Source of the DNA: Streptosporangium canum
Lineage (GTDB): Bacteria; Actinomycetota; Actinomycetes; Streptosporangiales; Streptosporangiaceae
Direction: 5' to 3'
DNA: 64,000 nt
Assembly: GCF_900113865.1 (NCBI RefSeq)
Contig: NZ_FOQY01000004.1
Span: 248,001 to 312,000 of the forward strand
Below, in pieces: positions 34,339 through 43,198 of this stretch. How positions within the stretch are numbered: position 1 is the stretch's first letter; each line of letters starts with the position of its first letter. The notes below the pieces were generated by a model, which was given only the letters and a program-made list of their open reading frames with translations, ran no database searches and was not told the DNA's origin. A program made the translations under genes and the position numbers.

Positions 34339-35562
34339 TCAGGCGCCGATCCGCGCCAGGTACTCGCCCGCCCCGGCGGGGTCCATGAACCAGCCGGCGT
34401 AGTCCGACGGGTCGTCGAAGCCGTTGACGAAGCGGGAGGCCACCTCGGGCAGCCGGCCGGCCGCGCCCAGGATCTCCAGCACGTGCGGGGGCGGGGGCGC
34501 CAGGAGCGCGTTCGTCCAGGCGGTGGTGTGCCGGGCGTCCTCCCAGTGGCGCTCGAAGGCCCCCTCCATCCAGGCCCTGTCGAACGGCCGCTCGCCGCGC
34601 TCCAGAATGCTGGCGAGGTAGGAGGCGGCGCACTTGGCGGCGTTGTTGGCGCCCTGCCCGGTGATCGGGTCGTTGAGCACGACGACGTCGGCGACCCCGA
34701 GGACCGCGGCGCCCGAGGGGAGCGTCGCCACGGGCCTGCGGACGGCCGGAGCGAAGCGGCCGGACAGGACGCCCCGCTCGTCGGTGAGCTCGACGCCGCC
34801 GCAGCGGTCGGCCTCCCACGGCAGGAAGGTCTCCAGGACCCACCGGCTCCTGGCCAGATGCTCGGCGGGGGTGCGCACGTCCGCCCAGCAGTCCATCGGC
34901 CCGCCGGGAACGCCCTCGAACACCATGATCTCGCAGGGGCCGGTCATGGTGAGCGCGGGGAAGACGAAGTACTCCCCGACCCCGGGGATCAGGTTGAAGC
35001 AGACCGCGGAGTGCTCGGGTCGCGGCGTGAGGCCGGTGACATAGGTGACGGCCAGGGCCCGCTGCGGGGCGTCGTAGGGCGAGCGCGAGGCGTCCCGTTC
35101 GAACAGCGAGGCGATCGGCCCCTTGCCCGCGGCGACCAGGACGAGGTCGTACCCGGCGGCGTAGGTCTCCAGGTCGTCCACCGTCGCGTCGTGGATGACG
35201 ATCTTCCCGCCGAGCCGTTCCACCTCGGCCATCCAGGCGGGCATCTTCAGCCGCTGGTCGACCGAGCGGGCGGGCGTGTCCAGCCGGGCCGCCCAGTCGA
35301 TCGCCCTGCCGCCGTCGGGGCCCGGGACGGTGAACTGGATCCCGTCGATCGGGGGGCAGTCGTCCGCCCACAGGTCCAGGCCGAGGTCGCGCTCATGGCC
35401 GAGGCCCGTGCCGAATATGACCTGGCCCGACATGACGTGGCCGTCGCGGATGTCATCCGGGGTGCGGTTGGAGACCACGGTGACGTCGTAACCGTTCCGC
35501 AGCAGGCCGGCGGCGAGGTGGAGGCCCGCCTGACCGGCTCCGACGACGAGGATTCTACGCAT
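34339..35562 (-). CDS. styrene/indole monooxygenase-type FAD oxygenase (StyA-like)
   Basis: 407 residues. The FAD Rossmann motif VVGAGQAGLHLAAGL opens the protein. LIPGVGEYFVFPALT and NDPITGQGANNAAKCA are typical of StyA-type two-component epoxidases, which take reduced FAD from a StyB partner and epoxidise styrene or indole. The StyB-like reductase follows it. A natural role in an actinomycete could be indole oxidation or tailoring of a metabolite; the substrate cannot be read from the sequence. An AraC regulator is upstream on the same strand, 177 bp away. Confidence 0.88.
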   Translation of the reverse strand: MRRILVVGAGQAGLHLAAGLLRNGYDVTVVSNRTPDDIRDGHVMSGQVIFGTGLGHERDLGLDLWADDCPPIDGIQFTVPGPDGGRAIDWAARLDTPARSVDQRLKMPAWMAEVERLGGKIVIHDATVDDLETYAAGYDLVLVAAGKGPIASLFERDASRSPYDAPQRALAVTYVTGLTPRPEHSAVCFNLIPGVGEYFVFPALTMTGPCEIMVFEGVPGGPMDCWADVRTPAEHLARSRWVLETFLPWEADRCGGVELTDERGVLSGRFAPAVRRPVATLPSGAAVLGVADVVVLNDPITGQGANNAAKCAASYLASILERGERPFDRAWMEGAFERHWEDARHTTAWTNALLAPPPPHVLEILGAAGRLPEVASRFVNGFDDPSDYAGWFMDPAGAGEYLARIGA

Positions 35563-35739
35563 GGTGACATGTCCTTTCCGAAGGTCTGAAGGAGGTCCGA
35601 GAGGCTCCCGGTGAGGGAGGTGGCCGGCCGCGGCGCCTGGTGAAAAGGTACGGCGGGCGGCGCCGTACGGGCTATCCGCTCAGCGCGGACTCCGTCCGCC
35701 TGGCGCGGAGTTCCCGGGCCCGCCGCGGGCCGCGGGCCG

Positions 35740-36729
35740 TCAGCGGCCGCGCAGCGTGTGCGAGGGCGTCTGCCCGTACCGCGCGCGGTAGGCCGCGGCG
35801 AACCGCCCCTGGTGCAGGAAGCCCCATCGCGCGGCCACCCCGGTCACGGTGCACCGGGCCGGGTCGCCGGTCACCAGTTCCTCGTGGACCCGGCCCAGGC
35901 GCACGTCCCTGAGGTAGGTCATCGGGGTCAGGCCGAGATGGCGGCGGAACCCCTCCTGCAACGATCGGCCGCTGACCGCCACCGCGCGCGCCACGTCGTC
36001 GGTCGTCAGCGGCTGGTGGGCGTGGCCGTCGATGAACTCCATCGCCCGGCGCACCACCTTGGGCACGGCGGGAGGACGGGGGGTGTTCAGCCGCGCCCGG
36101 TAGTTGGACGGCTGCATGGTGAGCAGGGAGGTGAGCATCGCGTTCTCCAGATGGGCGATCGCCAGCGGCTGCACGGCGAGCCCGTCGCCGTGCTCGGCCT
36201 CCCCGATGATCAGGTCGGCCATCGACCGCCAGGCCCGCGCCCAGCCCGCCGTCATGTCCATGCCCAGGTCGAAGACGATCGGCCGGTCGAGCCGCTCCCC
36301 CAGCATCAGCTCCAGCGCGCCCTCGACGGCCGTCCGGTCGAACTTGACGATCAGCTGGGGGCAGCCCGCCTCCCAGCGCATGTCGAGGTGCTCCGACGGC
36401 GACGGCAGGGAGGCCAGCCGGGACGTCGAGACGATCTCCTGCCCGCCGCACCGGATCAGGCTCCGCCCGGCCAGCGGGATCTGCACCAGGAAGAAGGACT
36501 CCAGCTCCCCCGGTTCGATGCGGACGTCCGTCCCGTAGTCCAGGTAGTTCATCCGCACGGCGCCGAGCTGGGCGGAGTGGAACCGCGCGGCCAGCCGCGA
36601 CACCTCACCGGTCAGCTCCAGCCGGTGCGGGCAGAACACGCGCGCCACCCGCTCGCGGGCCTCGTCGAGATCCCCGGTGCCGAAGAGCCGCCGGTTGCCG
36701 AGCGGGATCCGCTCGCGCGCCTCGTCCAT
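35740..36729 (-). CDS. AraC-family transcriptional regulator
   Basis: 329 residues from the ATG at 36729. The N-terminal AraC_binding_2-like domain (about residues 20-190; MNYLDYGTDVRI, ESFFLVQIPLAG) is followed by two helix-turn-helix motifs at about 230-329 (TTDDVARAVAVSGRSLQEGFRRHLG, then CTVTGVAARWGFLHQGRFAAAYR, ending GQTPSHTLRG). This is the type that controls aromatic-compound genes (FeaR/XylS group). The StyAB-like pair directly downstream is the obvious candidate target. The N-terminal domain would bind the inducer. Confidence 0.9.
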   Translation of the reverse strand: MDEARERIPLGNRRLFGTGDLDEARERVARVFCPHRLELTGEVSRLAARFHSAQLGAVRMNYLDYGTDVRIEPGELESFFLVQIPLAGRSLIRCGGQEIVSTSRLASLPSPSEHLDMRWEAGCPQLIVKFDRTAVEGALELMLGERLDRPIVFDLGMDMTAGWARAWRSMADLIIGEAEHGDGLAVQPLAIAHLENAMLTSLLTMQPSNYRARLNTPRPPAVPKVVRRAMEFIDGHAHQPLTTDDVARAVAVSGRSLQEGFRRHLGLTPMTYLRDVRLGRVHEELVTGDPARCTVTGVAARWGFLHQGRFAAAYRARYGQTPSHTLRGR

Positions 36730-36921
36730 CGACGCTCCCGCCCTCGGGTGCCCATCGCCTGTGTACGGCGGCGCGGAACCCGCACGGCCGGTCCATGGAC
36801 GATCACATGTCCGGGCGCGCCCGACCACGTAGAAATACGCAGAGAGCGCAGGCGTCCCCGTCCGGGGGACGATCCCGACCGGCGGACCCGGGCACGGCCC
36901 GCCGGTCGGGGGTCGGCAGGT

Positions 36922-37824
36922 TCAGCAGGTGATGTCCTTGCCGGTGAAGCGGGCCCAGGCGATCGAGCCGAAGACCGCGATGTAGGCGGCGAAGACCAGC
37001 AGGCCCTGGCCCATCTCGCCGGTGGCCATCGGATCGCGCAGCACCCCGTCGAAGCCGTTCCACCAGTGCGTCAGCAGGTAGGGCTGGAACACGGAGAGCT
37101 GCGGGATGACGCCGAGCACCTGGACGACGACGACGAGCCCCACCGTCGAGGCGATGGCGCCGACGGCCACCTCGGTCATCGTCGAGAACGCCAGCGCCAC
37201 GGCGGCCAGGGCGGCCATGCCCGCCGTGACGTACAGCACGACGACGCCGATCCTGAGCACGCCGTCGAGCAGCGGGATCGTCCCCCCGGACAGCAGCGTG
37301 ATCGGCCCGGCCGGGAACAGCAGCACCCCGACCAGCAGCGACGACAGTGCCACCGCGGCGACGGCCGCCAGGCAGAAGACGACGGCGTTGGCGTATTTGA
37401 CGCCCAGCAGCCGGGTCCGGCCGGCCGGGGCGGCCAGCAGGTAGCGCAGCGTGCCGAGGCCCGCCTCCCCGGCGACCGAGTCTCCGGCGACCACCGCGAC
37501 CGCGACCGGCAGCAGCAGCTGCACCAGAATCGAGAGCGCGGCGAAAGTGAGGAACAGGCCGTTGCCGGTGACCTGCCCGAAGACCGAGGGGCCCCCTTCG
37601 GTCTCGCCCGGCCCGCCGAACGTCCGCAGCGCGACGCCGATCAGCACCGGAACCAGGGCGAGCACGGCCAGCATGGCGATGTTCCTCGGCCGCCGGAAGG
37701 TCAGCCCCACCTCCGAGCCGAGCAGCCGCAGCCACGCCCGGGGGGCGCCCACCGCCCGCGCCCCGGGGAGCGGCGCGGCGCCCGTCCCGACGGACACGGC
37801 CTCTTGCCCGCTAACCGTTGACAT
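36922..37824 (-). CDS. ABC-2 type permease
   Basis: 300 residues with six membrane segments and the N-terminal cytoplasmic part typical of ABC-2 exporters (SEVGLTFRRPRNIAMLAVLALVPVLIG in outline). The loop VAGDSVAGEAGLGTLRYLLAAPAGRTRLL is the coupling region. It overlaps the ATPase gene by 14 bp, which suggests translational coupling. The transported substrate is unknown; linkage to a LolA-like lipoprotein-type gene and a two-component system points to envelope maintenance. Confidence 0.88.
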   Translation of the reverse strand: MSTVSGQEAVSVGTGAAPLPGARAVGAPRAWLRLLGSEVGLTFRRPRNIAMLAVLALVPVLIGVALRTFGGPGETEGGPSVFGQVTGNGLFLTFAALSILVQLLLPVAVAVVAGDSVAGEAGLGTLRYLLAAPAGRTRLLGVKYANAVVFCLAAVAAVALSSLLVGVLLFPAGPITLLSGGTIPLLDGVLRIGVVVLYVTAGMAALAAVALAFSTMTEVAVGAIASTVGLVVVVQVLGVIPQLSVFQPYLLTHWWNGFDGVLRDPMATGEMGQGLLVFAAYIAVFGSIAWARFTGKDITC

Positions 37825-38788
37825 CGAAACCCTCTCCGGTCAGGCCCACGAACACGTCCTCAAGGCTCGGCCGCTGCACGGCCAGGCCGCGTACGGCGAC
37901 ACCGCCGGCCACCAGCGCCGCGCAGATCCGCTCCGGAGCGTCCGAGCCCAGCTCGGCGCTGACCTCGCCGTCGCCGGTGCGGACCTGTGCCAGCCCGGAG
38001 GCGGCCAGTACGGCCGCCGCCTCGGCGAGGTCCGGCGTCTCCACCCGGATCCGCACCGCCTCCCCGGCCCGGAGCCCGGCGATGGGCCCCTGGGCGACCA
38101 GGCGCCCGGTCCGCATGACGGCGACGTGGGAGCACATCTGCTCCACCTCGGCCAGCAGGTGGGAGGAGACGAACACGGTCGTCCCCCCGGCGGCGATCTC
38201 CTTGATCAGCCCCCGCACCTCGCGGGTGCCCTGCGGGTCGAGACCGTTGGTCGGCTCGTCGAGGATCAGCAGTTCCCTCGGCCCGAGCAGCGCCGCGGCG
38301 ATCGCCAGCCGCTGGCGCATGCCCAGCGAGTAGGCCCGGTAGCGTTTGCGGGCCGCGGCGGCCAGCCCGACCCGGTCCAGGGCCAGCCCGATCCTGGCCG
38401 AGGCCGTGCGCGGGTCGGCCGCCGGGTCGGCGGCGTCGTAGCGGCGCAGGTTCGCCTCACCCGACAGGTAGGGGTAGAACGCCGGCCCCTCGACCAGCGC
38501 CCCCACGCGTGACAGCACGGCGGCCATGCCACCCGGCATCGGCGTACCGAGCAGCTCCCAGGTGCCCCCGGTCGGCGCGGCCAGGCCGAGCAGCATGCGG
38601 ATGGTCGTGGTCTTCCCCGAGCCGTTCGGGCCGAGGAAGCCGAAGACCGACCCCCTGGGCACGGCCAGGTCGAGGGCGTCCACGGCCACCTGACCGCTCC
38701 GGAAACGCTTGGTCAGCCCGCGCGTGACGATCGAGCAGTCCTCGGCGGGGAGCGTGGCGGACGGCGTCCGCTCGCGGACGGTCAGCAC
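37811..38788 (-). CDS. ABC exporter ATP-binding protein
   Basis: 325 residues. Walker A GPNGSGKTT, a short Q-loop region VGALVEGPAF, signature SLGMRQRL (a common LSGGQ variant in ABC-2 exporters), Walker B LLILDEPTNGLDP and the H-switch VSSHLLAEVE. The C-terminal 90 residues form the DUF4162-like extension. The gene is 28 bp downstream of the LolA-like gene and overlaps the permease gene, making a three-gene unit. Confidence 0.92.
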   Translation of the reverse strand: MLTVRERTPSATLPAEDCSIVTRGLTKRFRSGQVAVDALDLAVPRGSVFGFLGPNGSGKTTTIRMLLGLAAPTGGTWELLGTPMPGGMAAVLSRVGALVEGPAFYPYLSGEANLRRYDAADPAADPRTASARIGLALDRVGLAAAARKRYRAYSLGMRQRLAIAAALLGPRELLILDEPTNGLDPQGTREVRGLIKEIAAGGTTVFVSSHLLAEVEQMCSHVAVMRTGRLVAQGPIAGLRAGEAVRIRVETPDLAEAAAVLAASGLAQVRTGDGEVSAELGSDAPERICAALVAGGVAVRGLAVQRPSLEDVFVGLTGEGFDVNG

Positions 38789-38816
38789 CGCTCCCCCGCA
38801 GGTCTCCGCGTCCCGC

Positions 38817-39965
38817 TCATCTCCGCCCGGCCGCCTCGGTCAGCTTCTCGGGAGTGACCGCGCCGACCAGCAGGCGGCCGTCGTCGGTCAGCAGCGCGGA
38901 GACCAGCTTGGTCTGGATGACCTTGCCGCTGCCCCACGCCCCGCTGACCTGCCTGGCCGACTTCAGCAGGGCGTCGGCGACCATGGTCGCGTCCTGCCCG
39001 CCGGGCCGGCCGTCCTGCCCCTGAGCCGGATCCGTGAGGTCCCGCGTGGAGAACGGGAGCACCGCGACCGTGGTCCAGCCCTCGCCCACGGTCGTGATCT
39101 CGCTCTTCAGCGCTTCGGCCCGCTCCTGACCGGCCTCCGGTCTGCGGCCCAGGTCGGCGAGCGACTTCTCCTCCACCTTCGCGCCCGCGGGCGGGGTGAA
39201 GGTGAAGTTGTCCGGAGCGGGCGGGGTGAACGTCACCGAGGTGAAGCCGATCTCGAAGGCCGGTTCGGCCGCGCTCTTGGCGTAGACCTGGACCCGCAGC
39301 GGGACGAAGGTCTCGCCGTCGAGCGCCAGCTTGACCTCCTTGACCAGGGAGGAGCCGTCCTTGGGGGTCAGGACGAGCTGGTAGGCCGGCCTGCCGGCGA
39401 CCTTCTCGGTGTTGCTCACGCTGACCGCGGTGCCGGCCTCGGCCCGCTTCAGCGCCTCGTCGGCGACCTGCTGCGGGGTGGTGGCCATGGGCAGGGCCCT
39501 GTCATGGTCCGGCCCCGCCTGGCCGGCGCCCTTGATCCGGGTGGCCTTGTTGGTCCCGCTCTCCCACAGCCAGGCCTGGTCGCCGTTGACGATCAGGTCG
39601 GTCTCGCTCATCCGCCCGGGGAGGGCGAACCGGAACCGGTCCTCGCCGCCGTACCAGACCTTGAGCTCGTGCGAGCCCGCCAGCAGGGCCGCGGGCGACG
39701 TGCCGCCCATCCCCGCCACCTCCGGCAGTCCCGGCAGGCCGAGGGAGGCGGTCTGCATCACGGTGCCCGACATGGGCTTCACACCGGACTCGGTGGCCCG
39801 GACGGCGTCGGCCAGCAACTGCGCGGCGGTGCGCTCGGGCAGCACCGGATCCCCCTGGACCGCCGCGATCACCGGACCCGCGCCGATGGCCCCGGCGACC
39901 AGCGCGACCGTGGCGATCGGCACTCCCCACCTCACCGCGCGGCCCCGTCTCGTCTGCTCTGACAT
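38817..39965 (-). CDS. LolA-like / DUF2092-type exported protein
   Basis: 382 residues with an N-terminal membrane anchor or signal (WGVPIATVALVAGAIGAG). The body is a LolA/LppX-like beta fold: SGTVMQTASLGLPG, ELKVWYGGEDRFRFALPG, DLIVNGDQAWLWESGTNKAT in outline, and YQLVLTPKDGSSLVKEVKLALDG. Such proteins bind lipids or sense envelope state at the outer face of the membrane. It heads the ABC operon and is divergent from the two-component genes, with CTGAGA repeats in the shared region. Confidence 0.82.
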   Translation of the reverse strand: MSEQTRRGRAVRWGVPIATVALVAGAIGAGPVIAAVQGDPVLPERTAAQLLADAVRATESGVKPMSGTVMQTASLGLPGLPEVAGMGGTSPAALLAGSHELKVWYGGEDRFRFALPGRMSETDLIVNGDQAWLWESGTNKATRIKGAGQAGPDHDRALPMATTPQQVADEALKRAEAGTAVSVSNTEKVAGRPAYQLVLTPKDGSSLVKEVKLALDGETFVPLRVQVYAKSAAEPAFEIGFTSVTFTPPAPDNFTFTPPAGAKVEEKSLADLGRRPEAGQERAEALKSEITTVGEGWTTVAVLPFSTRDLTDPAQGQDGRPGGQDATMVADALLKSARQVSGAWGSGKVIQTKLVSALLTDDGRLLVGAVTPEKLTEAAGRR

Positions 39966-40033
39966 GTCACTCCTTCACCGTATGCCGTCAATCCCTGACA
40001 TCTGTAGCTTGCGTGACCGCTCCTGTGCCGGAG

Positions 40034-40079
40034 CTGAGACAGACTGAGAGGGCTCACAGGGTTCTCAGCCGCCTCTCAG
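40034..40079. promoter_or_regulatory. symmetric CTGAGA / TCTCAG operator array
   Basis: CTGAGA occurs at 40034 and 40044 (10-bp step), and its reverse complement TCTCAG at 40063 and 40074 (11-bp step). Direct hexamers one helical turn apart are the usual OmpR/PhoB-type site; here a pair in each orientation faces the two divergent operons. It lies 44 bp before the response-regulator start. Confidence 0.7.
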
Positions 40080-40122
40080 GCGTGCTGGCCGAAGATGGGG
40101 CGGACACCGGAGGGGGTGGAGG

Positions 40123-40797
40123 ATGCGGGTTCTCGTCGTGGAGGACGAGCGCCGGATGGCCGCGGCGCTCCAGCGCGGACTGCAGGCCGAGGGGTTCGCG
40201 GTCGATCTCGCGCACGACGGCGAGGACGGTCTGCACCTGGCCAGGCAGGGCGACTACGACGTGGTCGTGCTGGACATCATGCTGCCCAGGCTCTCCGGCT
40301 ACAACGTCTGCAAGCGGTTGCGGGCCGAGGAGAACTGGGTGCCGATCCTGATGCTGTCGGCCAAGGACGGCGAGTACGACATGGCCGACGGGCTCGATCT
40401 GGGCGCCGACGACTACCTGACCAAGCCGTTCTCCTACGTCGTGCTGGTGGCCAGGCTGAGGGCGCTGCTGCGGCGCGGCGCCAACCGGCGCCCGTCGGTG
40501 CTGCGGGCCGGGGACCTGTCGCTGGACCCCGCGCGCAGGCGGGTCTCCCGGGGCGAGACGCCGGTGGAGCTGACTCCCAGGGAGTTCGCGCTCCTGGAGT
40601 ATCTGATGCGCCGCCACGACGAGGTGGTCTCCAAGACGGAGATCCTGGAGCACGTCTGGGACACCTTCGACACCGACCCCAACGTGGTCGAGGTCTACGT
40701 CGGCTACCTGCGCCGCAAGATCGACGTGCCGTTCTCCAGGACCGCCCTGCAGACGGTGCGGGGGGCCGGATACCGGCTGGCCGGCGATGGCGGCTGA
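40123..40797 (+). CDS. OmpR/PhoB-family response regulator
   Basis: 224 residues. The receiver domain has acidic pocket VEDE at 7-10, phospho-acceptor Asp51 in VVVLDIMLP, and Lys in LTKPFSYVVL. The winged-helix effector domain runs about 128-222 (ELTPREFALLEYLMRRHDEVVSKTEIL in outline, VEVYVGYLRRKID). It overlaps the sensor kinase gene by 11 bp. The CTGAGA array just upstream suggests autoregulation and control of the divergent ABC/LolA operon. Confidence 0.95.
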   Translation: MRVLVVEDERRMAAALQRGLQAEGFAVDLAHDGEDGLHLARQGDYDVVVLDIMLPRLSGYNVCKRLRAEENWVPILMLSAKDGEYDMADGLDLGADDYLTKPFSYVVLVARLRALLRRGANRRPSVLRAGDLSLDPARRRVSRGETPVELTPREFALLEYLMRRHDEVVSKTEILEHVWDTFDTDPNVVEVYVGYLRRKIDVPFSRTALQTVRGAGYRLAGDGG

Positions 40798-42181
40798 TCC
40801 GCGTCCCCGCGAGCGCGTCCGCCGGGGACCGCGCACGGCCGGCTGGTGGCGGCGTAAAAGCCTGCGCTTCCGGCTGACCGCGGTGGCCTCGGTCGCGCTC
40901 GGCGCGGCGCTGATGCTCTCGGCCTACGTGATGATCAGCGTGCTCGGCAGGTCGCTGATCGCCACCATCGACGACTCGATCTACCAGCGGGCCCGCGACA
41001 CGGTCTCGCTGGCCGACGCCGACCGGCTGCCGGACGAGATGACCTCGCCGGACGGCACCCTCCTGCAGGTCGTCGACGCCGCCGGGCGGATCACCCATGC
41101 CACCACCGGAACCGACCGGCTGGTCCCGCTGCTGAACGCCGGGGGGCGGGCGGCGGCGATCGGGGAGGGGCAGGCGCGGTTCCTGGACGGCGGGCCGTAC
41201 GGGATCCCGCACCTGTTGCGCGTGCGGGTGCTCAGCGCCGACCGGGGCCTGACGGTGATCGCCGCCCGTCCCTTCAGCGAGGTGCAGACCAGCATCACCA
41301 CGGCCGGGCACGTCCTGGTCGTCGGCACCCCGCTGCTGCTGGTGCTGCTCGGCGGGGCGAGCTGGATGATCATCGGCAGGACCCTGCGGCCCATCGCCGC
41401 GCTGCGCCGGGGCGCGGAGGAGATCACCGACACCGCCCGCTCCCGGCGCCTGCCGGTGCCCGAGGCCCATGACGAGGTGCACAGCCTGGCCGTCACGCTC
41501 AACGACATGCTCGCCAGGCTGGAGAAGGCCGACGCCCGGCAGCGGGCCCTGGTCTCCGACGCGGCGCACGAACTGCGCAGCCCGCTGGCCAGCATCCGGC
41601 TCCAGCTGGAGGTGGCCCTCGGCCATCCGCACGGGCAGGACTGGCAGGAGACGGCCGAGGGCGTGCTGGAGGACACCATGCGCCTGGCCCGGCTGGCCGA
41701 GGACCTGCTCGCACTGGCCCGCCTGGACGAGCGCGGCGGCGCGCCGTCCCGCAGGGAGCCGGTGGAGCTGGACCAGCTCGTCCCCCAGACCGTCGAGCGG
41801 TACGGCGAGGCCGTCACCGTGAAGGTCGGTGACGGGGCGATCGTGGTGGCCGGGGCCGCACTGGACCTGGGGCGGGTCCTGATCAACCTGGTGGACAACG
41901 CGCTGCGGCACACCGACGCCCCGGTGGCGGTGGAGCTCCGCGCCGAAGGCGCCGACGCGGTGCTCACCGTCACCGACGACGGCCCCGGCATCCCCGAGCC
42001 CGATCGGGAACGGGTCTTCGACCGGTTCACCCGGCTGGACAGCGCGCGCAGCCGCGACGAGGGCGGGGCGGGGCTGGGCCTGGCCATCGTCCGCGAGACC
42101 GTCCACGCCCACGGCGGCGCGGTCCATCTGGAGGACGCCCGCCCCGGTCTGCGGGCCGTCGTGCGACTTCCGCTATCTTGA
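40787..42181 (+). CDS. sensor histidine kinase
   Basis: 464 residues. Two membrane helices (VASVALGAALMLSAYVMISVLG, VLVVGTPLLLVLLGGASWMIIG in outline) flank an extracellular sensor part of about 140 residues. A HAMP linker (RTLRPIAALRRGAEEI) leads to the dimerisation domain with phospho-acceptor His261 in DAAHELRSPL. The ATPase domain has N-box LVDNALRH, DDGPGIP and GGAGLGLAIV. It pairs with the overlapping response regulator. Its last 20 bp or so are copied again 780 bp downstream with the duplicated TetR gene. Confidence 0.95.
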   Translation: MAADPRPRERVRRGPRTAGWWRRKSLRFRLTAVASVALGAALMLSAYVMISVLGRSLIATIDDSIYQRARDTVSLADADRLPDEMTSPDGTLLQVVDAAGRITHATTGTDRLVPLLNAGGRAAAIGEGQARFLDGGPYGIPHLLRVRVLSADRGLTVIAARPFSEVQTSITTAGHVLVVGTPLLLVLLGGASWMIIGRTLRPIAALRRGAEEITDTARSRRLPVPEAHDEVHSLAVTLNDMLARLEKADARQRALVSDAAHELRSPLASIRLQLEVALGHPHGQDWQETAEGVLEDTMRLARLAEDLLALARLDERGGAPSRREPVELDQLVPQTVERYGEAVTVKVGDGAIVVAGAALDLGRVLINLVDNALRHTDAPVAVELRAEGADAVLTVTDDGPGIPEPDRERVFDRFTRLDSARSRDEGGAGLGLAIVRETVHAHGGAVHLEDARPGLRAVVRLPLS

Positions 42182-42418
42182 CCGAGGTTTGCCCGTCCGG
42201 TGATTGGCCCGGCCTCGTTTCCGGATCTAGCGTCGTTTTCATGACTTCCGCTGATGGCGGTCAGCGGGAGCTGATCCTGCGGGTCGCGACCCGACTGTTC
42301 GCCGCCCTGGGCTACGACGCGACCTCCATCAGCCAGATCGCCGAGGCCGCCGGGATGGACGTCGCCACACTCACCCAGCGGGCCGGAGGCAAGCGCGAGC
42401 TGTATCTCGCGGTCATGG
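42163..42418 (+). repeat. duplicated segment, copy 1 (kinase 3' end, promoter, TetR N-terminus)
   Basis: This segment matches 42943-43198 at a fixed 780-bp offset. The TetR-coding part differs at only about 3 of 178 bases; the promoter part differs more. The copy includes the last codons of the histidine kinase. Confidence 0.85.
42204..42233 (+). promoter_or_regulatory. putative leaderless promoter of first TetR gene
   Basis: TTGGCC (42204-42209) and TAGCGT (42228-42233) are spaced 18 bp apart, and the ATG follows 7 bp after the -10-like box. No ribosome binding site is present, so the transcript may begin at or near the start codon. Confidence 0.45.
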
Positions 42419-42876
42419 AGCGCGCCCACCACGCCGAGCTGGCCGGCCTGGAGAGGTCGGTCGGGGAGATCGCCGCCGCCGCGCCCGGGGAGGCCTCGGC
42501 CGCCGTGCACCACCTCATCGACGACTACATCGACTTCTGCGCCCAGAACTCCGAGTTCCCCGCGCTCTGGATGCACCGCTGGCTGTTCGACGCCAGCGAC
42601 GTCACCGAGCTGGACCGCCAGTACGTCCAGCCGCTGGTCCAGTACGTCACCGAGGCCCTCGAACCGCTGACCCGCGGCTCTCCCGACATGAAGTACGTGA
42701 TCTGGTCGGTGATCTGGTGCACCCACGCCTTCTCCCGCGGCGGGGTGCTCGACGACGAGGGCAACCGCGTGGGTCCCGAGGACCCGGAGACCCTGCGGCG
42801 CTTCCGCGCCTACCTGCACGAGATGGTGCACTGCGTGCTCACCCTGCCCGGGGACCTCCCCGAAGACGCGATCTGA
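42241..42876 (+). CDS. TetR-family regulator, tandem copy 1
   Basis: 211 residues. The helix-turn-helix is in the first 59 residues (ATRLFAALGYDATSISQIAEAAG in outline, DVATLTQRAGGKRELYLAVM) and is identical to that of the next gene. The ligand-binding part (60-211) is clearly related but diverged. Shared DNA-binding domains mean both proteins probably recognise the same operators, while the effector domains may answer different ligands. Some TetR members use such a GG-KRELYLAVM helix 4 region. No ribosome binding site is seen; translation is probably leaderless. Confidence 0.92.
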   Translation: MTSADGGQRELILRVATRLFAALGYDATSISQIAEAAGMDVATLTQRAGGKRELYLAVMERAHHAELAGLERSVGEIAAAAPGEASAAVHHLIDDYIDFCAQNSEFPALWMHRWLFDASDVTELDRQYVQPLVQYVTEALEPLTRGSPDMKYVIWSVIWCTHAFSRGGVLDDEGNRVGPEDPETLRRFRAYLHEMVHCVLTLPGDLPEDAI

Positions 42877-42942
42877 CACCGGGAGACCACCCCGTGGACG
42901 TGGTCCGGCGCCGGGAGACCACCCCGGAACACGGGCCCCCGT

Positions 42943-43198
42943 ACGACTTCCGCTATCTTGACGGAGGCTTGTCCATCCAGTGATTGGCCGGGGCGTGTTT
43001 TCGGATCTAACGTCATTTTCATGACTTCCGCTGATGGCGGCCAGCGGGAGCTGATCCTGCGGGTCGCGACCCGACTGTTCGCCGCCCTGGGCTACGACGC
43101 GACCTCCATCAGCCAGATCGCCGAGGCCGCCGGGATGGACGTCGCCACACTCACCCAGCGGGCCGGAGGAAAGCGCGAGCTGTATCTCGCGGTCATGG
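42943..43198 (+). repeat. duplicated segment, copy 2
   Basis: Second copy of the 42163-42418 segment. It starts with a relic of the histidine kinase 3' end (ACTTCCGCTATCTTGAC), followed by the promoter and the first 59 codons of the second TetR gene. Confidence 0.85.
42984..43013 (+). promoter_or_regulatory. putative leaderless promoter of second TetR gene
   Basis: TTGGCC (42984-42989) and TAACGT (43008-43013) keep the 18-bp spacing of copy 1. A GTCAT-TTTC-ATGAC inverted repeat (43012-43025) covers the start codon and could be an operator; in copy 1 one base of this repeat is changed. Confidence 0.45.

Noticed and set aside
33823..35562. StyAB-like pair as tailoring enzymes of the 26-residue peptide
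   Set aside because: They are on the opposite strand, have their own AraC regulator, and the family acts on small aromatics; nothing in the sequence links them to the peptide.
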